Assembly: GCA_035578175.1 (NCBI GenBank)
Contig: JAQMRL010000014.1
Span: forward strand, 10,127,274 to 10,191,273
Direction: 5' to 3'
DNA length: 64,000 bases
From: Catonia carolina
Taxonomy: Eukaryota > Arthropoda > Insecta > Hemiptera > Achilidae
Part shown: piece after piece, positions 34,571-46,890 of the stretch
How positions within the stretch are numbered: the first letter of the stretch is position 1
Layout: each line of letters opens with the position of its first letter
Translations under genes and position numbers: made by a program
The notes under the pieces: generated by a model
What the model was told of the DNA's origin: nothing
Databases searched by the model: none
What the model saw: only the letters and a program-made list of their open reading frames with translations

Positions 34571-35497
34571 TCTGGTGTGAAACACTCACACAACTTTCTC
34601 TTGCCAATAGAAATAATTAAGAATAAACCTAATATTAGTAATAAAACATTAGAAATAAACAAAAAACTAACCTCAATAAACATAACCTAATTTTAATCAT
34701 GAGTGAAAGACGAAAAATGAAAATCAACCTCAGTTTGGCTTAGAAATACGGAAAATCACTCTTTCTCTCCAAACTAGGCTCTGTAGAGAAAAATGCTTTA
34801 AATAAAAGTTGTACATCTTTTAATTTCCTATAAAATTAATTATATACACTTTTGTCGTAAAATGCATTCTAAGGCCGAAACCTTTAAAAAATCAATTTTT
34901 CACACGTTTTCGTGAGAAAAAAACAGAAAATCGCAAATTACCGCTAAACTAAGCGTTATACAAAACAATGTTTGAAATAAAAGTTGTAGGTTTTTAAATT
35001 CTCTACAACTTTTATTATATACGTTTTTGCGCTAAAATTTATATTAAAGCCGTAATCTTAAAAAAACAACGTTTTTACGTGAAAACAGCCTCACCGAGAA
35101 TTTCAGCAAACATGGCGCCTACCCTATCTTGTAGAGAATAAAAAATTGAGTAAAATAGGCGATTTTAAAAAAAATCGTAGGACCAGTTTTTGAGAAAACC
35201 GCAAAAAACTGAAAAATTATACGAATAAACTACTACTTCCGGTTGACCGATTTTGATGAAAATGTTTGTGTCGCGTCCGGTAGTGGTATGTAACTTAAGT
35301 TTCAAGTTTCAAGTTCGTACGATGTTCCGTTCTTGAGATATTCTGTTCACACACACACACACAGACCAATCGCTAAAAACATGTTTTTTGGGTTCAGGGG
35401 GTCTGAAAACGTATAGATCCGGTGAAAACTCGATTTCGAAAAATCGACATGAAAACAATACTTTCCTTCCTATATATTCATATAGGCAAGAGAAAGT
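34571..35497 (+). mobile_element. Family A element, full length
   Basis: Complete 927 bp copy and one of the best preserved, so useful as a reference. The two body blocks start near 34766 and 34945. Confidence 0.9.
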
Positions 35498-35689
35498 AAA
35501 AATAAATAATAATTAGATCTTTACCAAAATGGCGATAAAATAGTAAAGAGTATTTTATAATTCTTCAAAGTGGAGAAGTGAAATTCTAGCAAAACATCAT
35601 GTCATCATGTACTAAAATAATTAATAAAAATATTTCTAGTTGCCGTAGAAATGTAATTTTGGTCGCGTTGGAAAGAGGGAATTTCAAAC

Positions 35690-35925
35690 AACAATATTTT
35701 TTTTATTCCTAATTTGTGTACGTTGCAATCTGTTCAATTTAGAACAATAAGCAACCCCATGACTCAATGAGATGAGGATGATGTGTATGACGTGTAAATT
35801 AGGTGTAGTCTTGTACAGACCCAGGCCGACCATTCCTGAGAGAGAATGGTTAATTAAACCCCAACCAACAAAGTACACCGGTAACCACTGTCTAGTATTC
35901 AAATCCGTATAAAAGTAATTACTTT
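35690..35925 (-). repeat. Family D SINE, 5'-truncated
   Basis: Matches 51382-51672. On the minus strand it carries GGTGTACTTTGTTGGTTGGG, GGAATGGTCGGCCTGGGTCT and ends in AATAAAAAAAATATT. The tRNA-like head is missing in this copy. Confidence 0.75.
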
Positions 35926-35934
35926 TTCATTTTT

Positions 35935-36062
35935 ACTTTCTCTTTATATGAATATATAGGAAGGAAAGTATTGTTTTCATGTCGATTTTTTGAAATCGAG
36001 TTTTCACCGGATCTACACGTTTTCAGACCCCCCTGAACCCAAACACATGTTTTTAGCGATTG

Positions 36063-36105
<43 letters not shown>

Positions 36106-36915
36106 TGTGTGTGTGTGCGCGTGTGCGTGTGTGTGTGTGTGAGTGTGCGTGTGTGTGTGAACAGAATATCTCAAGAACGGAACATTGTTCGAACTTGAAA
36201 CTTAAGTTACATACCACTACCGAACCCGACACGAACATTTTCATCAAAATCGGTCAACCGGAAGTAGTAGTTTATTCGTATAATTTTTCACTTTTTTGCG
36301 ATTTTCTCAAAAACTGGTCCTACGATTTTTTTAAAAATCGCCTGGTTTACTCAATTTTTTATTCTCTACAAGATAGGGTAGGCGCCATGTTTGCTGAAAT
36401 TCTGCGTGAGGCTGTTTTTTACGTAAAAACATTTTCTTTTTAAGATTGCGGCTTTAATATGCATTTTATCGCAAAACGTTATATAGTAAAAGTTGTAGAA
36501 AATTTAAAAACCTACAACTTTTATTTCAAACATTTTTTTGTATAACGCTTAGTTTAGCGGTAATTTGCGATTTTCAGTTTTTTTCTCACGAAAACGTGAG
36601 AAAAAACAATTTTTTTAACATTTCGGCCTTAGTATGCATTTTACGACAAAAGTGTATATAATTAAATTTATAGAAAATTAAAAGATGTACAACTTTTATT
36701 TACAGCATTTTTCTCTACAGAGCCTAGTTTAGAGAGAAAGAGTGATTTTCCGTATTTTTAAGTCGAAGCCAAACTGAGGTTGATTTTCATTTTGCGTCTT
36801 TCACTCATGATTAAAATTGGGTTATGTTTATTTCTAATGTTTCATTACTAATGTTAGGTTTATTCTTAATTATTTGCATTGGCAAGAGAAAGTTGTGTGA
36901 GTGTTTCACACCAGA
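35935..36915 (-). mobile_element. Family A element, full length
   Basis: Complete 981 bp reverse copy with a ~100 bp GT tract at 36064-36166. The terminal CTTGCC motif has lost a few bases (CTTTATATG). Confidence 0.85.
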
Positions 36916-37089
36916 TTTTTCTCAATAATATTACGTAGGTATATAAAATGGAAGCAAATAAAGTCATCTTTTTTGGTTAAGTTACGAGTTATTACTTCAT
37001 AAGAGTTGTAACAAATGTAAAAATGTCATGTAAAACACTCACACTCTCTTGCTATTGTAAAATAATAATAATACATAAAACTTATTTTT

Positions 37090-37792
37090 ACTTTCTTTTG
37101 CCTATATGAATACATAGGAAGGAAAGTATTGTTTTCATGTCGATTTTTCGAGATCCAGTTTCCACCGGATCTACATGTTTTAAGACCCTCTGAACCCCAA
37201 AAAACTTGTTTTCAGCGATTGGTCTGTGTGTGTGTGTGTGCGCGCGCGCGCAAACAGGATATTTCAAAAACGGAACGACCGTACGAACTTGAAATGAAAC
37301 TTAAATTAGATTAGAATCTTAAATTAAGTAAAACATTTTTTTAAAGATTTCGTTTTTAATATGCATTTTAGCGCAAAGATGTAATAATAAAAGTTGTAGA
37401 GAATTTACAAACCTACAACTTTTATTCCCAAAATTTTTTGTATAACGCTTGGTTTAGCGGTAATTAAAGATTTTATGTTTTTTCTCTCGAAAACGTGCAA
37501 AAAAATCAATTTTTTAAGATTTCAGCCTTAGTGTGCATTTTACGAAATAAAGTAGTAATTAAATTTATAGGAAATTAAAAGATCTACAACTTTAATTTAG
37601 AGCATTTTTTCTCTATAGAGCCTAGTTTAGCGTGAAAGAGTGATTTTCCGTATTTTTAAGCCAAACTGAGGTTGGTTTTCATTTTGCGTCCTTCACTCCT
37701 AATTTGAAATAAGGTTATGTTTTTTTGGGTTACTTTTTTGTTTATTTCTAATGTTAGGTTATATTGCTGATTATTTGCATTGGCAAGAGAAA
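37090..37792 (-). mobile_element. Family A element with internal deletion
   Basis: Starts ACTTTCTTTTGCC. Sequence between about 37315 and the second body block is lost. It ends at GGCAAGAGAAA where family C begins. A stray forward start module lies at 37029-37070. Confidence 0.8.
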
Positions 37793-37796
37793 AACA

Positions 37797-38040
37797 TGGG
37801 CGTTTCATCAGTCGAAATGCTGGTTTGAACCTCTAGAGGCTTTACTACGTAAAACGAAGAATAAGGTGGTATACTATTGCCTTCTTCACTAAATGGAAAT
37901 GTACGCTTATCAGTATGTCAGGCTCTCTGAAAAGCATCTACTTTCCACCCCGTAAATGACAACTTCATTTCATTCACCACAGCGTCTGGCTGTATAATGA
38001 AATTCATTACTCTCAGAGGAGATAACTGTGACTACAGTAA
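37797..38040 (+). repeat. Family C fragment
   Basis: Matches the first two thirds of family C (CTGGTTTGAACCTCTAGAGG through CTCAGAGGAGATAACTGTGA). The hairpin 3' end is missing. Confidence 0.75.
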
Positions 38041-38236
38041 GTAAATGAAACACGAAGTCTGTGTTAGGAACATAGCTGTACAAACACACTGGATTGATTT
38101 GCACGGTCAGAATTCAGTCCAATCGGGTCGGGCGCTTCCCCCAGCACTGGTTAGCAAGAAGTGCGGACAACTGCATTATTTTAAATGGCGCAACCGCCAC
38201 GTTGTGGTTATTTTAGAGGCTTACTCGAATTGTATT

Positions 38237-39381
38237 CGAGGTCTGGCTATTAAATAACGAGACTGACAATGAAAAAAAATTATTTTTAATTTTATTTTAA
38301 AAAATTTTATTTTTATTTTATACAAAATCACCTTATTGTCACCTTCAATATCACCCTACAATGCTCCATGCAAATTTTCCATTGTTGGAAACAGTGCTGG
38401 TAGTCATCTTCTGTCAGCTTCTTCAGGACACGTGCCGCTTTCTCTTTTACAGCTTCCACAGACTCAAATCTTGTCCCTTTTAATGCAGATTTCACCTTAG
38501 GGAACAGGTAGAAATCACATGGTGCAAGATCTGATGAATAAGGTGGATGTTCTAACACTGAGATTTTTTTTGCGCCCTGGAGACTCCAGGTGGAGTATAG
38601 GACATGTCAGCTATAACACCTCAATATATATAAGAATCACACAATGTATCACTACTATGAAGAAAGAAATTCTTGTACGTTGTAAAAAGTTTCACCGATC
38701 AAGTAATTTTTCAGATTCCTTTTAAAAGAATTCAAATCCTCACAACATTAAATATAGATATAGATACTGTACGTGGCTAGGAACCTCTTGACAGACAACG
38801 CGGAATGAGCTGGCGCATTGTCTTGGTGGAGAACTCATGATTTGTCCTTCCACATTTCGGGGCGTTTTTCCTTACTCTTTGACGTAGTTTAGAAAGTACC
38901 TCAAGTAGTAATATTGATTAATTGTTTGAACTTCAGGAACCCAGTGAAGGTATACAATCCCATGGATATCAAAAAAAAAAATCATCATTGCTTTAAATTT
39001 TGACTTGCGTATTCGAGCTTTTTTGGCTCTCGGTGAAGTTCGGCTGTTCCAGTGCATGGATTGGCGCTTCGTTTCCGAATCATAAGTAAAAAACCACGTT
39101 TGATCACATATTATTATCTTCTACCTGTTCCCTTAGGTGAAACCTGCATTAAAGGGACAAGATTTGAGTCTGTGGAAGCTGTAAAAGAGAAAGCGACACG
39201 TGTCCAGAAGGAGCTGACAGAAGATGACTTCCAGTACTGTTTTCAACAATGGAAAATTCGCATGGAGCGTTGTAGGGATAGAGAAGGAGTGTATATTGAA
39301 GGTAACAATAAGTGACTACGTATAAAATAAAAATGCAATTTTTTTACAGCGGCAGTCTCGTTATTTAATAGCCACACCTCG
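38237..39381. mobile_element. Rearranged mariner with two 3' ends (foldback)
   Basis: The left end CGAGGTCTGGCTATTAAATA is inverted at the right end (TATTTAATAGCCACACCTCG, ending 39381, then TA). Both ends carry the transposase C-terminus reading outward: minus strand at 38558-38328 (SSDLAPCDFYLFPKVKSAL, VEAVKEKAARVLKKL) and plus strand at 39130-39315 (VEAVKEKATRVQKELTEDD). Between them is a minus-strand middle part (about 39120-38780) with SETKRQSMHWNSR and a decayed HQDNAPAH region. A ~190 bp unrelated stretch (38585-38775) interrupts it. Confidence 0.8.
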
Positions 39382-39985
39382 TATATGTATGGCATTATCT
39401 AAGTGGTATGAAGGTGAAAAAGGACAGACTTAGATGTAACATCATTTATTTTTACACAAAAGAAAAAACATTACACATTACTGAACAAAATCAACTTTGT
39501 ACATTTCTGTCGAAACCCTAACTTCGTTGAATTAGAAGTATTTGTTTTCTCTCTAGCTAATTGATGGCACACAATTTTAAGGATACATTTCCAATGAGTA
39601 TAATTAGAATAAGTTGATGATTGATTTCACCAAAGTCATTATTACCTGCATGGCATTTTAATATTGAAACCTTAAATACATACATGATTTTGTAACTATG
39701 AACTTGGTGTTGGGCTTACAAAACTGATCTAACTGGTGAAATACAAAGCTGTACATAAATTTCACAATTTTTATTACATCTTCAGATGCTTTTAACAATT
39801 TTCCCCTTGATATAAAATCAGTAAAGTGTGTGTATCTACTAGATTTTCATTTCTTGTCAATAGTAATTCACAACATTCTTCACACTTTAGTCTTTTCTGT
39901 AAACCTTAACTACAAAACTTGAGATATAGTACAAAATGTTATTTGTGTAAAAAGATTCCTCATAGTTATTCAAAATGTTTGCTAT
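39382..39985. other. AT-rich spacer
   Basis: Nothing recognised; it may belong to the decayed P-type element on its right. Confidence 0.35.
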
Positions 39986-40415
39986 TTATAGTAAGTCAGA
40001 GTCAGTATTATCTTCTTGTACTATTTTGTCTACCACTGGACATTTTGAGAAACTTAAATTTGAACTCTGATGGTTTTGGTCAAACGGTAAACAATTGCTA
40101 TTAGTTGATGGCCTTACACTATTTCTAAGCATTAGTTTTCTAACAGCCCATTGAAACTGCCTAACGTTGGGATTATTATTATGACCACATGCATTTCTAA
40201 CACAAAAAAGTTCTACATGGTCTTGTGACAACTTAAAACTGAGTAAGTACTTAAAATCGTTAATACGTAACAACCTGTCTCTTAACTTTTGAATAGAGCA
40301 TGTATCACTTAAAAAACCAATGGCACAGTGTTTTCCTTGGATGATGTAAAATAGAAATACCATCAATTTTTAATTTTGATAAGTAATTTGAAGCATCAGA
40401 CAGCATTTTATCATC
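39986..40415 (-). pseudogene. P-element-type transposase fragment
   Basis: The minus strand encodes YLLSFKLSQDHVELFCVRNA followed by HNNNPNVRQFQWAVRKL, the signature near the C-terminus of P-element/THAP9 transposases. Upstream, with a frame change near 40366, lie ASNYLSKLKIDGISIL and a GFLSDTCSIQKL segment that fits the preceding part. Nothing earlier was found and no TIR was identified. Confidence 0.75.
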
Positions 40416-40941
40416 ATAATTTTTTACTAGTTACTGGTTCAACATACTTACCGGTACAATGAAATTCCGCTTCCTTTTTTGTGTTTGTTTGTACAGTTGT
40501 ACGCAACGCATGACAGTACCATGGTGAATGGGTGGATTATCGGAACAACAGTAAAATATTAACAAGCTAGATTGTAATAAACAAAACGCTTCAGCGATAA
40601 TCACGGTGACATGGCGAAGCGTCTGAAATTCTCTAGTAGCTGTTATTGTCAACCGGTGGTAGGGGGAGACGCGTGGTGGCTAGACCGTTACGAGCGCGCT
40701 TAGCCACTGCTGTTAGCGATCCAGTGTGTTTGTAAATCTTTGGTTTGGAATTGCGTATCTCACCAAGTAAGAAACACAAAAATTTCTGGTACGCCTCGCT
40801 TTTTTGTTATTTTATTTGTATAAATTACGAAACACGGATATGTACGAGGCATTTCGTATTAGGCATTTCCTGACTACTTAAAAACCAAAATATGTCCTCG
40901 TTTAAAAAAACGAGTAACAATGCACTAAAAAGTACATTGTT
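40416..40941. other. Unassigned spacer with tRNA-like patch
   Basis: 40660-40740 is GC-richer and contains TGGTGGCTAGACCGTTACGA, faintly like a tRNA head, but no B box follows. Confidence 0.3.
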
Positions 40942-41872
40942 ACTTTCTCTTGCCTATATGAATATATAGAAAGGAGAGTATTGTATTCATGTCGATTTTT
41001 CGAAATCAAATTTTCACCGGATCTACACGTTTTCAGACCCCCTGAACCCAAACAACTTGTTTTTAGCTATTGGTCTGTGTAGATGTGTGTGTGTGAACAG
41101 AATATCTCAAGAACGGAACCTCGTACGAATTTCTAACTTAAAACTTAAGTTAGACACCACTACCGGACCCGACCCAAACATTTTCAGCAAAATCGGTCAA
41201 CCAAAAGTAGTAGTTTATTCGTGTAATTTTTCACTTTTTTGCGATTTTCTCAAAAACGGCTCCTACGATATTCTTTTAAAATTACCACGTTTACTAAATT
41301 TTTTATGCTATACAAGGTAGGGTAGGCGTCATGTCTGCTGAAATTCTTGGAGAGGCTGTTTGTATGTAAACTTTTTTTTTAAGATTGCTGCTTTAATATG
41401 CATTTTAGCGCAAAAATGTATTATAATAAAAGTTGTAGAAAATTTAAAATCCTAAAACTTTTAATTCCAACAATTTTTTGTATAACGTTTAGTTTAGCGG
41501 TAATTAGCAATTTTCTGTTTAATTTTTTCTCACGAAGACGTGAAAAATCGATTTTTTTAAAGATTTTAGCCTTGGTATGCGTTTTACGACAAAGGTGTTT
41601 GTATTAAAATTTATAGAAAATTAAAAGATCCACGACTTTTATTTTGAGCATTTTCTTTACATAGCCTAGTTTAGCGTGAAAGAGTGATTTTCCGTATTTT
41701 TAAGCCAATCTGAGGTTGATTTCCATTTTGCGTTTTTCAATCAAGATTAAAATAAGGTTAGGTTTATTTGAGGTTAGTTTTTTGTTTATTTCTAATGTTT
41801 TATTATATAGGTTATATTGTTAATTATCATTTGCATTGTCAAGAGAAAGTCGTGTGAGTGTTTCATACCAGA
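40942..41872 (-). mobile_element. Family A element, full length
   Basis: Complete 931 bp copy with a minimal microsatellite (GTGTGTGTGTG). Confidence 0.85.
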
Positions 41873-42299
41873 TTTTTTACTTAGTCCATGTTTCAGAACA
41901 TGTAGCACAATCAGTTTTAAGAGCAAAAATGGTGTTTCAGAATAGTATTCCTGTATGTTTTCTAATTTATTTCGGCTAAAATTTAGCCTTTTAGTACAAA
42001 GGGTAAAGGAATTACAGCGTTTTTTTAAAAAACGTATTATTTTTTGTTCCCAATGGACGTAACGAATTAGAACTAACGCTATATCCCTTTAATTAGTCAG
42101 TAAAGGAATGCAATTACACTACAAATAAATGTTGCAAATGTGAAGGATTTTTTCAGTTGCGTGATAAATATTTAAGAAACTTTTATTAAAAATGTGCGCT
42201 CGGCAGTGAGTTGTTAACGTTTGTATTATGCAGCAGTGGAACTCTGTACAGTCTGGTTTGAACTAAGCAGAAGTACCCACACGAGAATCTTTCAATTTT
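41873..42299. other. Spacer holding a 68-bp segment repeated at 43227
   Basis: 42166-42233 (AAATATTTAAGAAACTTTTA through TATTATGCAG) recurs in direct orientation at 43227-43294 on the other side of a family A copy. Otherwise nothing was recognised. Confidence 0.5.
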
Positions 42300-43203
42300 A
42301 CTTTCTCATGCCTATATGAATATATAGGAAGGAAAGTATTGTTTTCATGGCGATTTTAAAAAATCGAGTTTTCACCACATTTACACGTTTTTAGACCCCC
42401 TGAACCCAAACAACATGTTTTTAGCGATTGGTCTGTGTGTGTGAACAAAATATCTCAAGAACGAAACATCGAACGAACTTGAAACTTAAGTTAGATACCA
42501 CTAGAGGACCCGACACGAACATTTTCATCAAAATCGGTCAACCGAAAGTAGTAGTTCATTCGTGTAATTTTTCACTTTTTTGCGATTTTCTCAAAAACTG
42601 TTGCTTCGATTTTTTTAAAAATCGCCTCATTTACTACATTTTTTATGCTCTACAAGATAGGGTAAGCGCCATGTCTACTAAAATTCTTGGTGAGGCTGTT
42701 TTCTCGAAAAAAATTGTTTTTCTGAGATTGCGGCTTTAATATGCATTTTAGCGCAAAAAATTATGTAATAAACGTTTTAGAGAATTTCAAATTCTACAAA
42801 TTTTATTTCAAACATTTGTTTGTACGTATAATGCTTAGTTTAGCGGTAATTAGCAATTTTTTGTTTTTTCTCACGAAAACGTGTAAAAAAATCTATTTTC
42901 TAAAGGTTTTCAGCCTTATTATGCATTTAATGACAAAAAAGTTTAATTAAATAATTTATAGGAAATTAAAAGATCTACAACTTTTATTTAGAGCGTTTTT
43001 CTCTACAGAGCCTAGTTTAGCGTGAAAGAGTGATTTTTCGTATTTTTAACCCAAACTGAGGTTGATTTTCGTTTTGCGTCTTTCACTTATGATGAAAATT
43101 AGGTTATGTTTGTTGAGGTTAGTTTCTTTGTTTATTTCTAATGTTTTATTATTACTGTTAAGTTTCTTGTTAAAAATTTGCATTGGCAATAAAAAGTTGT
43201 GTG
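42300..43203 (-). mobile_element. Family A element, start hairpin truncated
   Basis: Reverse copy ending at GGCAATAAAAAGTTGTGTGG, so the GTGTGAGTGTTTCACAC hairpin is lost. Confidence 0.8.
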
Positions 43204-43300
43204 GTAATAGTGGAAGTATTGCATGGGAAATATTTAAAAAACTTTTATTAAAAATTTGCGCTCGGCAGTGATTTGTTAACGTTCGTGATATGCAGTAGAG

Positions 43301-44645
43301 CAGTGTTTCCCAAACTTTTTTTTCTCGCGGCACACTACAAAAAAAAACGGCCAATAGCCGTGGCACACCTATTACTTTATGGCATTGATTACGCTTAAGT
43401 ACTTGATATAAACGTACTTATATAATAAATAACATAATTTTCTTGGATAAGTCAAAGAAAAACATTACATTTAAAAGAAACTTAATTTATTTTAACTTAT
43501 TGAGGAAAATACAGTAGTATAATACAACCAGTAGAAGTAGGAAAATATTAAACAAAATACTTCTTGCTTGCCATTATTCACATTCTTGGTTAATGTGACA
43601 CATGGGCTTGGTATTTTTTTCACTAACTCCATTTTTCGAGGTTGAACAACGGATAAGGCCAATTTCATGTTGTGCTCTACTGTTTGCAGCTGTGACCTGT
43701 TCTTCGTTTTGATTTGGTTCATAGCCAAAAAAGCTGCCTCACAAATGTATGACGTTGAAAACGGCAACAATGCTGTCAATGCCCTTTTAGTTATTGCAGG
43801 GTACTCGTTTCTTAAATGCAGCCAAAAAGCTGCTAGGTCAGGATTTATTTTCTGTTTTGGTTTTGACTTTTCCTCTGCATTTTGAACCAGTTTTTGTTAA
43901 ATTCCATTTTTAGGCCACGGTCAATTTTTATATCACTTAATTCCTCTTCTTCTGTTGTACTCAATACTACACTGTCGTCCAAGTCAATAAAATTCTTACC
44001 CAATCGAATGCAGATGTGTCAAGAGAGGGAAAATATTTTGCAATGTTTTCACTTAATAGTTCCAAACATTTCACAATCATGTGACGAACAGTTTGGTCAA
44101 TGTTACACTTTTCTGTCAGTTCAAACATGTCATAGGATTTTTCTGTTAAAATTCTTTTCTGCCAAATTAAGAGCTTCTCTTTGAACGATGTTATTTTGTC
44201 AGTAGAAGTGAGTAAATTTTCACATTTTCCCTGCATACCTTTGTTAAGTACATACAACTTCTGAAATATGTCTGCAAGAAAAGCTAACTTTGTGCACCAA
44301 GAGTCGTCACTAAGTAGATCTGCATATTTTGACCCTTCACACGTAAAAAACGTTAGTAACTCGTCTTTCAATTCATAAAATCTGTTCAGAACTCGTCCTC
44401 GAGACAGCCATCTCACCTCTGTGTGAAGAAGAAGCTGCGTGTGTTCAGAATCCATAGCGGTACACATATTTTTAAACACCCTACACTTCAGTGGTTTACT
44501 TTTAACATAATTTACCATTTTTTCAACTTGGTTGAATACTACTATTATTCCAGGAGCCAAAGATTTGGCAACCAGAGCTTCTCTATGTAGGAAACAATGT
44601 GTAAAAACTATATCTGGGTTTTTCTGTTTTAAGATTAATCAAAAA
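43301..44645 (-). mobile_element. hAT transposon, 3' part with one TIR
   Basis: The TIR CAGTGTTTCCCAAACTTTTT at 43301 and a subterminal CGGCACACT are typical of hAT elements. The coding remnant lies on the minus strand behind it. The other TIR is absent; the similarity fades at about 44645. Confidence 0.8.
43492..44640 (-). pseudogene. hAT transposase (ZBED5-like) pseudogene
   Basis: Reading leftward: FTHCFLHREALVAKSLAPG (about 44620-44560), LLHTEVRWLSRGRVL, LKDELLTFF, a 197-codon frame ending at 43967. Then, in another frame, AAFWLHLRNEYPAITKRAL and LLPFSTSYICEAAFLAMNQI, which is the hAT C-terminal dimerisation motif, ending at 43492. The zinc finger and N-terminal half are missing. At least one frameshift or stop lies near 43930-43970. 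Its role would have been DNA cutting and strand transfer; it is now dead. Confidence 0.85.
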
Positions 44646-44959
44646 TTACCGGCTCTAAAACAAAATGCATGATACAGTTTTCTATAAAGCGTACATTTAT
44701 GCAATAATAATCATATAGATCCAATTAAATTTTATAAATCTCTTTCTAACCTTAACAAAATTTCGGTAACAATTTTGAAACAGCGTTACTTTAATTTTTT
44801 AATTAATTATAAATATTTGCCAACATTTCTAGAACACTGTTACGCACTGTTATGAATGTCATTGATATTCTTACTGTTTGTTTTCTAAAAATCATTTGCC
44901 GGCGTAGTAATAAAGTTTCTAGGAGTGCATTAGAAAAATGTTTCTTTTTCTAGTACAAC
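44646..44959. other. AT-rich spacer
   Basis: No feature seen. Confidence 0.4.
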
Positions 44960-44961
44960 TA

Positions 44962-46321
44962 CAAGGTGACTTTTTAGCCTGTTACCCAATTTTTAATGTA
45001 ATTTATAAAACGGAAATTTAGTTGTAATAAAAATGTATAGTTTTTATATACAAAAGAAATTTAATATTTTATTACTCACATTTCTTAGTTACTAAAGATT
45101 TTTAAAGAATATGCTCAAAATGTCCACCCATTGAGGTTATACACGCTTTGACTCTTTTCACCATATTAGCAGAAACCTTTTTAGAGTTGCACTGGAAACA
45201 TTTGTGATTAAGTCTGTAATATTGGCTTTAAGTTCATCAATATTGTGAGGATTGTTTTTGAAGACCTCGGACTTAATGTAGCCTCACAAAAAGTAATCAG
45301 GGGATGTGAGGTCTGGCGACCTTGGAGGCCATAAACCCTTGCTTATTATTCGACCACTAAAGAACTCTTGCAGAAAATCCATGGTTTCTCGAGACGTGTG
45401 ACAGGTAGTGCCGTCTTGCTGAAACCAGCAATACCGTTCTTGAGGTTCCAGTAGAGCCACAAATTGGTGCACAATATTCCTGTACACTTCACCATTTACA
45501 GTCTGTTCGAAGAAAATGGGTCCGACTATACGCTGACGAGATATCGCACACCACACACCAATTTTTGCAGAATGTAAAGATTTATCGTGAACGGCGTGAG
45601 GATTTTCAGCCGCCCAAATTCGAGTGTTTTGAGTGTTCACATAATCGTCTAGGTGGATTCAAGCTTCATCACTAAAGAACACTGTGTTCAAAGATTCGAT
45701 TCCGTTATCATTTACGAATGATCTAGACCAACGGCAATATTGCAATCGCTTGTTTAAATCTGGAGGTTGAAGCTCTTGGACTAATCGTACGCGATACGGA
45801 TACATATGCAATTTTTTAGCAGCTTTCTGAACACTCGAATATGATAAACCAACTTGCGAGGAAAGTTTTCGTAAACTTTTCCGTGGAGAATTGAGTAATC
45901 TTGTTTTCACATTCTCTATAACGTCATCTGTCAAGACAGTTGGTCGACCGCTACGTTTTCTGTCGTAAACACTACCTGTCTCTCGAAATCGGTTTGCTAG
46001 CCTAGAAATTGACATTTTTTCTGGCGGAGGTACACCAACAAATTTAATTTTAAATGCATCTTTTACACTCGTGTACGATTTCGTAGCAAAATATTGTTCA
46101 ATAATGAAAACCCGTTGTTCTATGGTAAAAGACATTCTGTTCATAAGACGACCGGAATCCACACAAAATGTTACACAGCTCAAGGTTAATCAACTCGCAC
46201 TGCCGTGTGTATACCGATTGAGTAGGGCTACTAACTTCGTGCGACAAAACAAAATTTCCCTTTATTAGAAATAAATTACCACACACTTACAATAGGGTAA
46301 CAGGACTAAAAAATCACCCGG
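44962..46321 (-). mobile_element. Second mariner-like transposon with TIRs
   Basis: Left end CAAGGTGACTTTTTAGCCTG and right end (inverse) CCGGGTGATTTTTTAGTCCTG continue to GTTACCC. TA lies on both sides (44960-44961 and 46322-46323). Length 1360 bp. Confidence 0.85.
45102..46135 (-). pseudogene. Mariner-like transposase, nearly intact
   Basis: The start at 46135 (MSFTIEQRVFIIEQYF) is chosen over upstream in-frame ATGs because the family begins this way. A helix-turn-helix pair (SISRLANRFRETGSV, KRSGRPTVLTDDV, RKLSSQVGLSYSSVQKA) leads to the catalytic core: FFSDEA, WFQQDGTTCH and SPDLTSPDYFL. I count 38 residues between the second and third Asp, fewer than the 41 of the copy at 29.6 kb. In-frame TGA at 45661-45659 and at 45286-45284 (replacing Trp after YFL) and one late frameshift near 45190 inactivate it. 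Confidence 0.9.
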
Positions 46322-46560
46322 TAGTACAATTAAGACCTACTAGTAGGTACCGTAAAATAGTAAACAATAACATACTAAACACTACACTTGGTATTCTATA
46401 AATTCGGTCCGCACTCATTAAAAAAAAGCCTTAACACTTTTTAACTGTAATGATTGCACTAAACGACAGTTGATTGAACACTGAATGACAATTTTCACTG
46501 TGCGTTTCATTCGTTGGTTAGGCGTATGTAGTTGATTATCATTTGCTGTCATAACCAGTA

Positions 46561-46890
46561 TTACACTACGTTTGGCGAAACGGCAGCTATGAACAACACT
46601 TTTCTTTTGTTCTTATTAATTTTCATGAAGTAATCCTTTCTCATGATCTCATCCATTCCATTTAAGATATCATCTAATTCTTTCTTTTTCTTGGCTAATA
46701 CTACTATATCATCGGCGAATCTCAGCATTTTTATTGTTTCTCCTTGAACTTTTATTCCTGCGTCTAATTTTTCCTTCACTTCATTTATAGCCTGTTTTAT
46801 GTATATGCAAGTTAAAAAGTAGTGGTGACAATGAACAACCTTGTTATACACCTTTTCGTACAGCAGCCTCAAGGGATTTAAAAAGTTCAT
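46561..46890 (-). pseudogene. RTE-like reverse transcriptase palm fragment
   Basis: The minus strand carries INEVKEKLDAGIKVQGETIK and MLRFADDIVVLAKKKKEL, the catalytic FADD box, then DEIMRKDYFMKINKNKR. Just upstream, in a shifted frame, is QGCSLSPLLF-like sequence. It is cut sharply at both ends. Confidence 0.8.
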
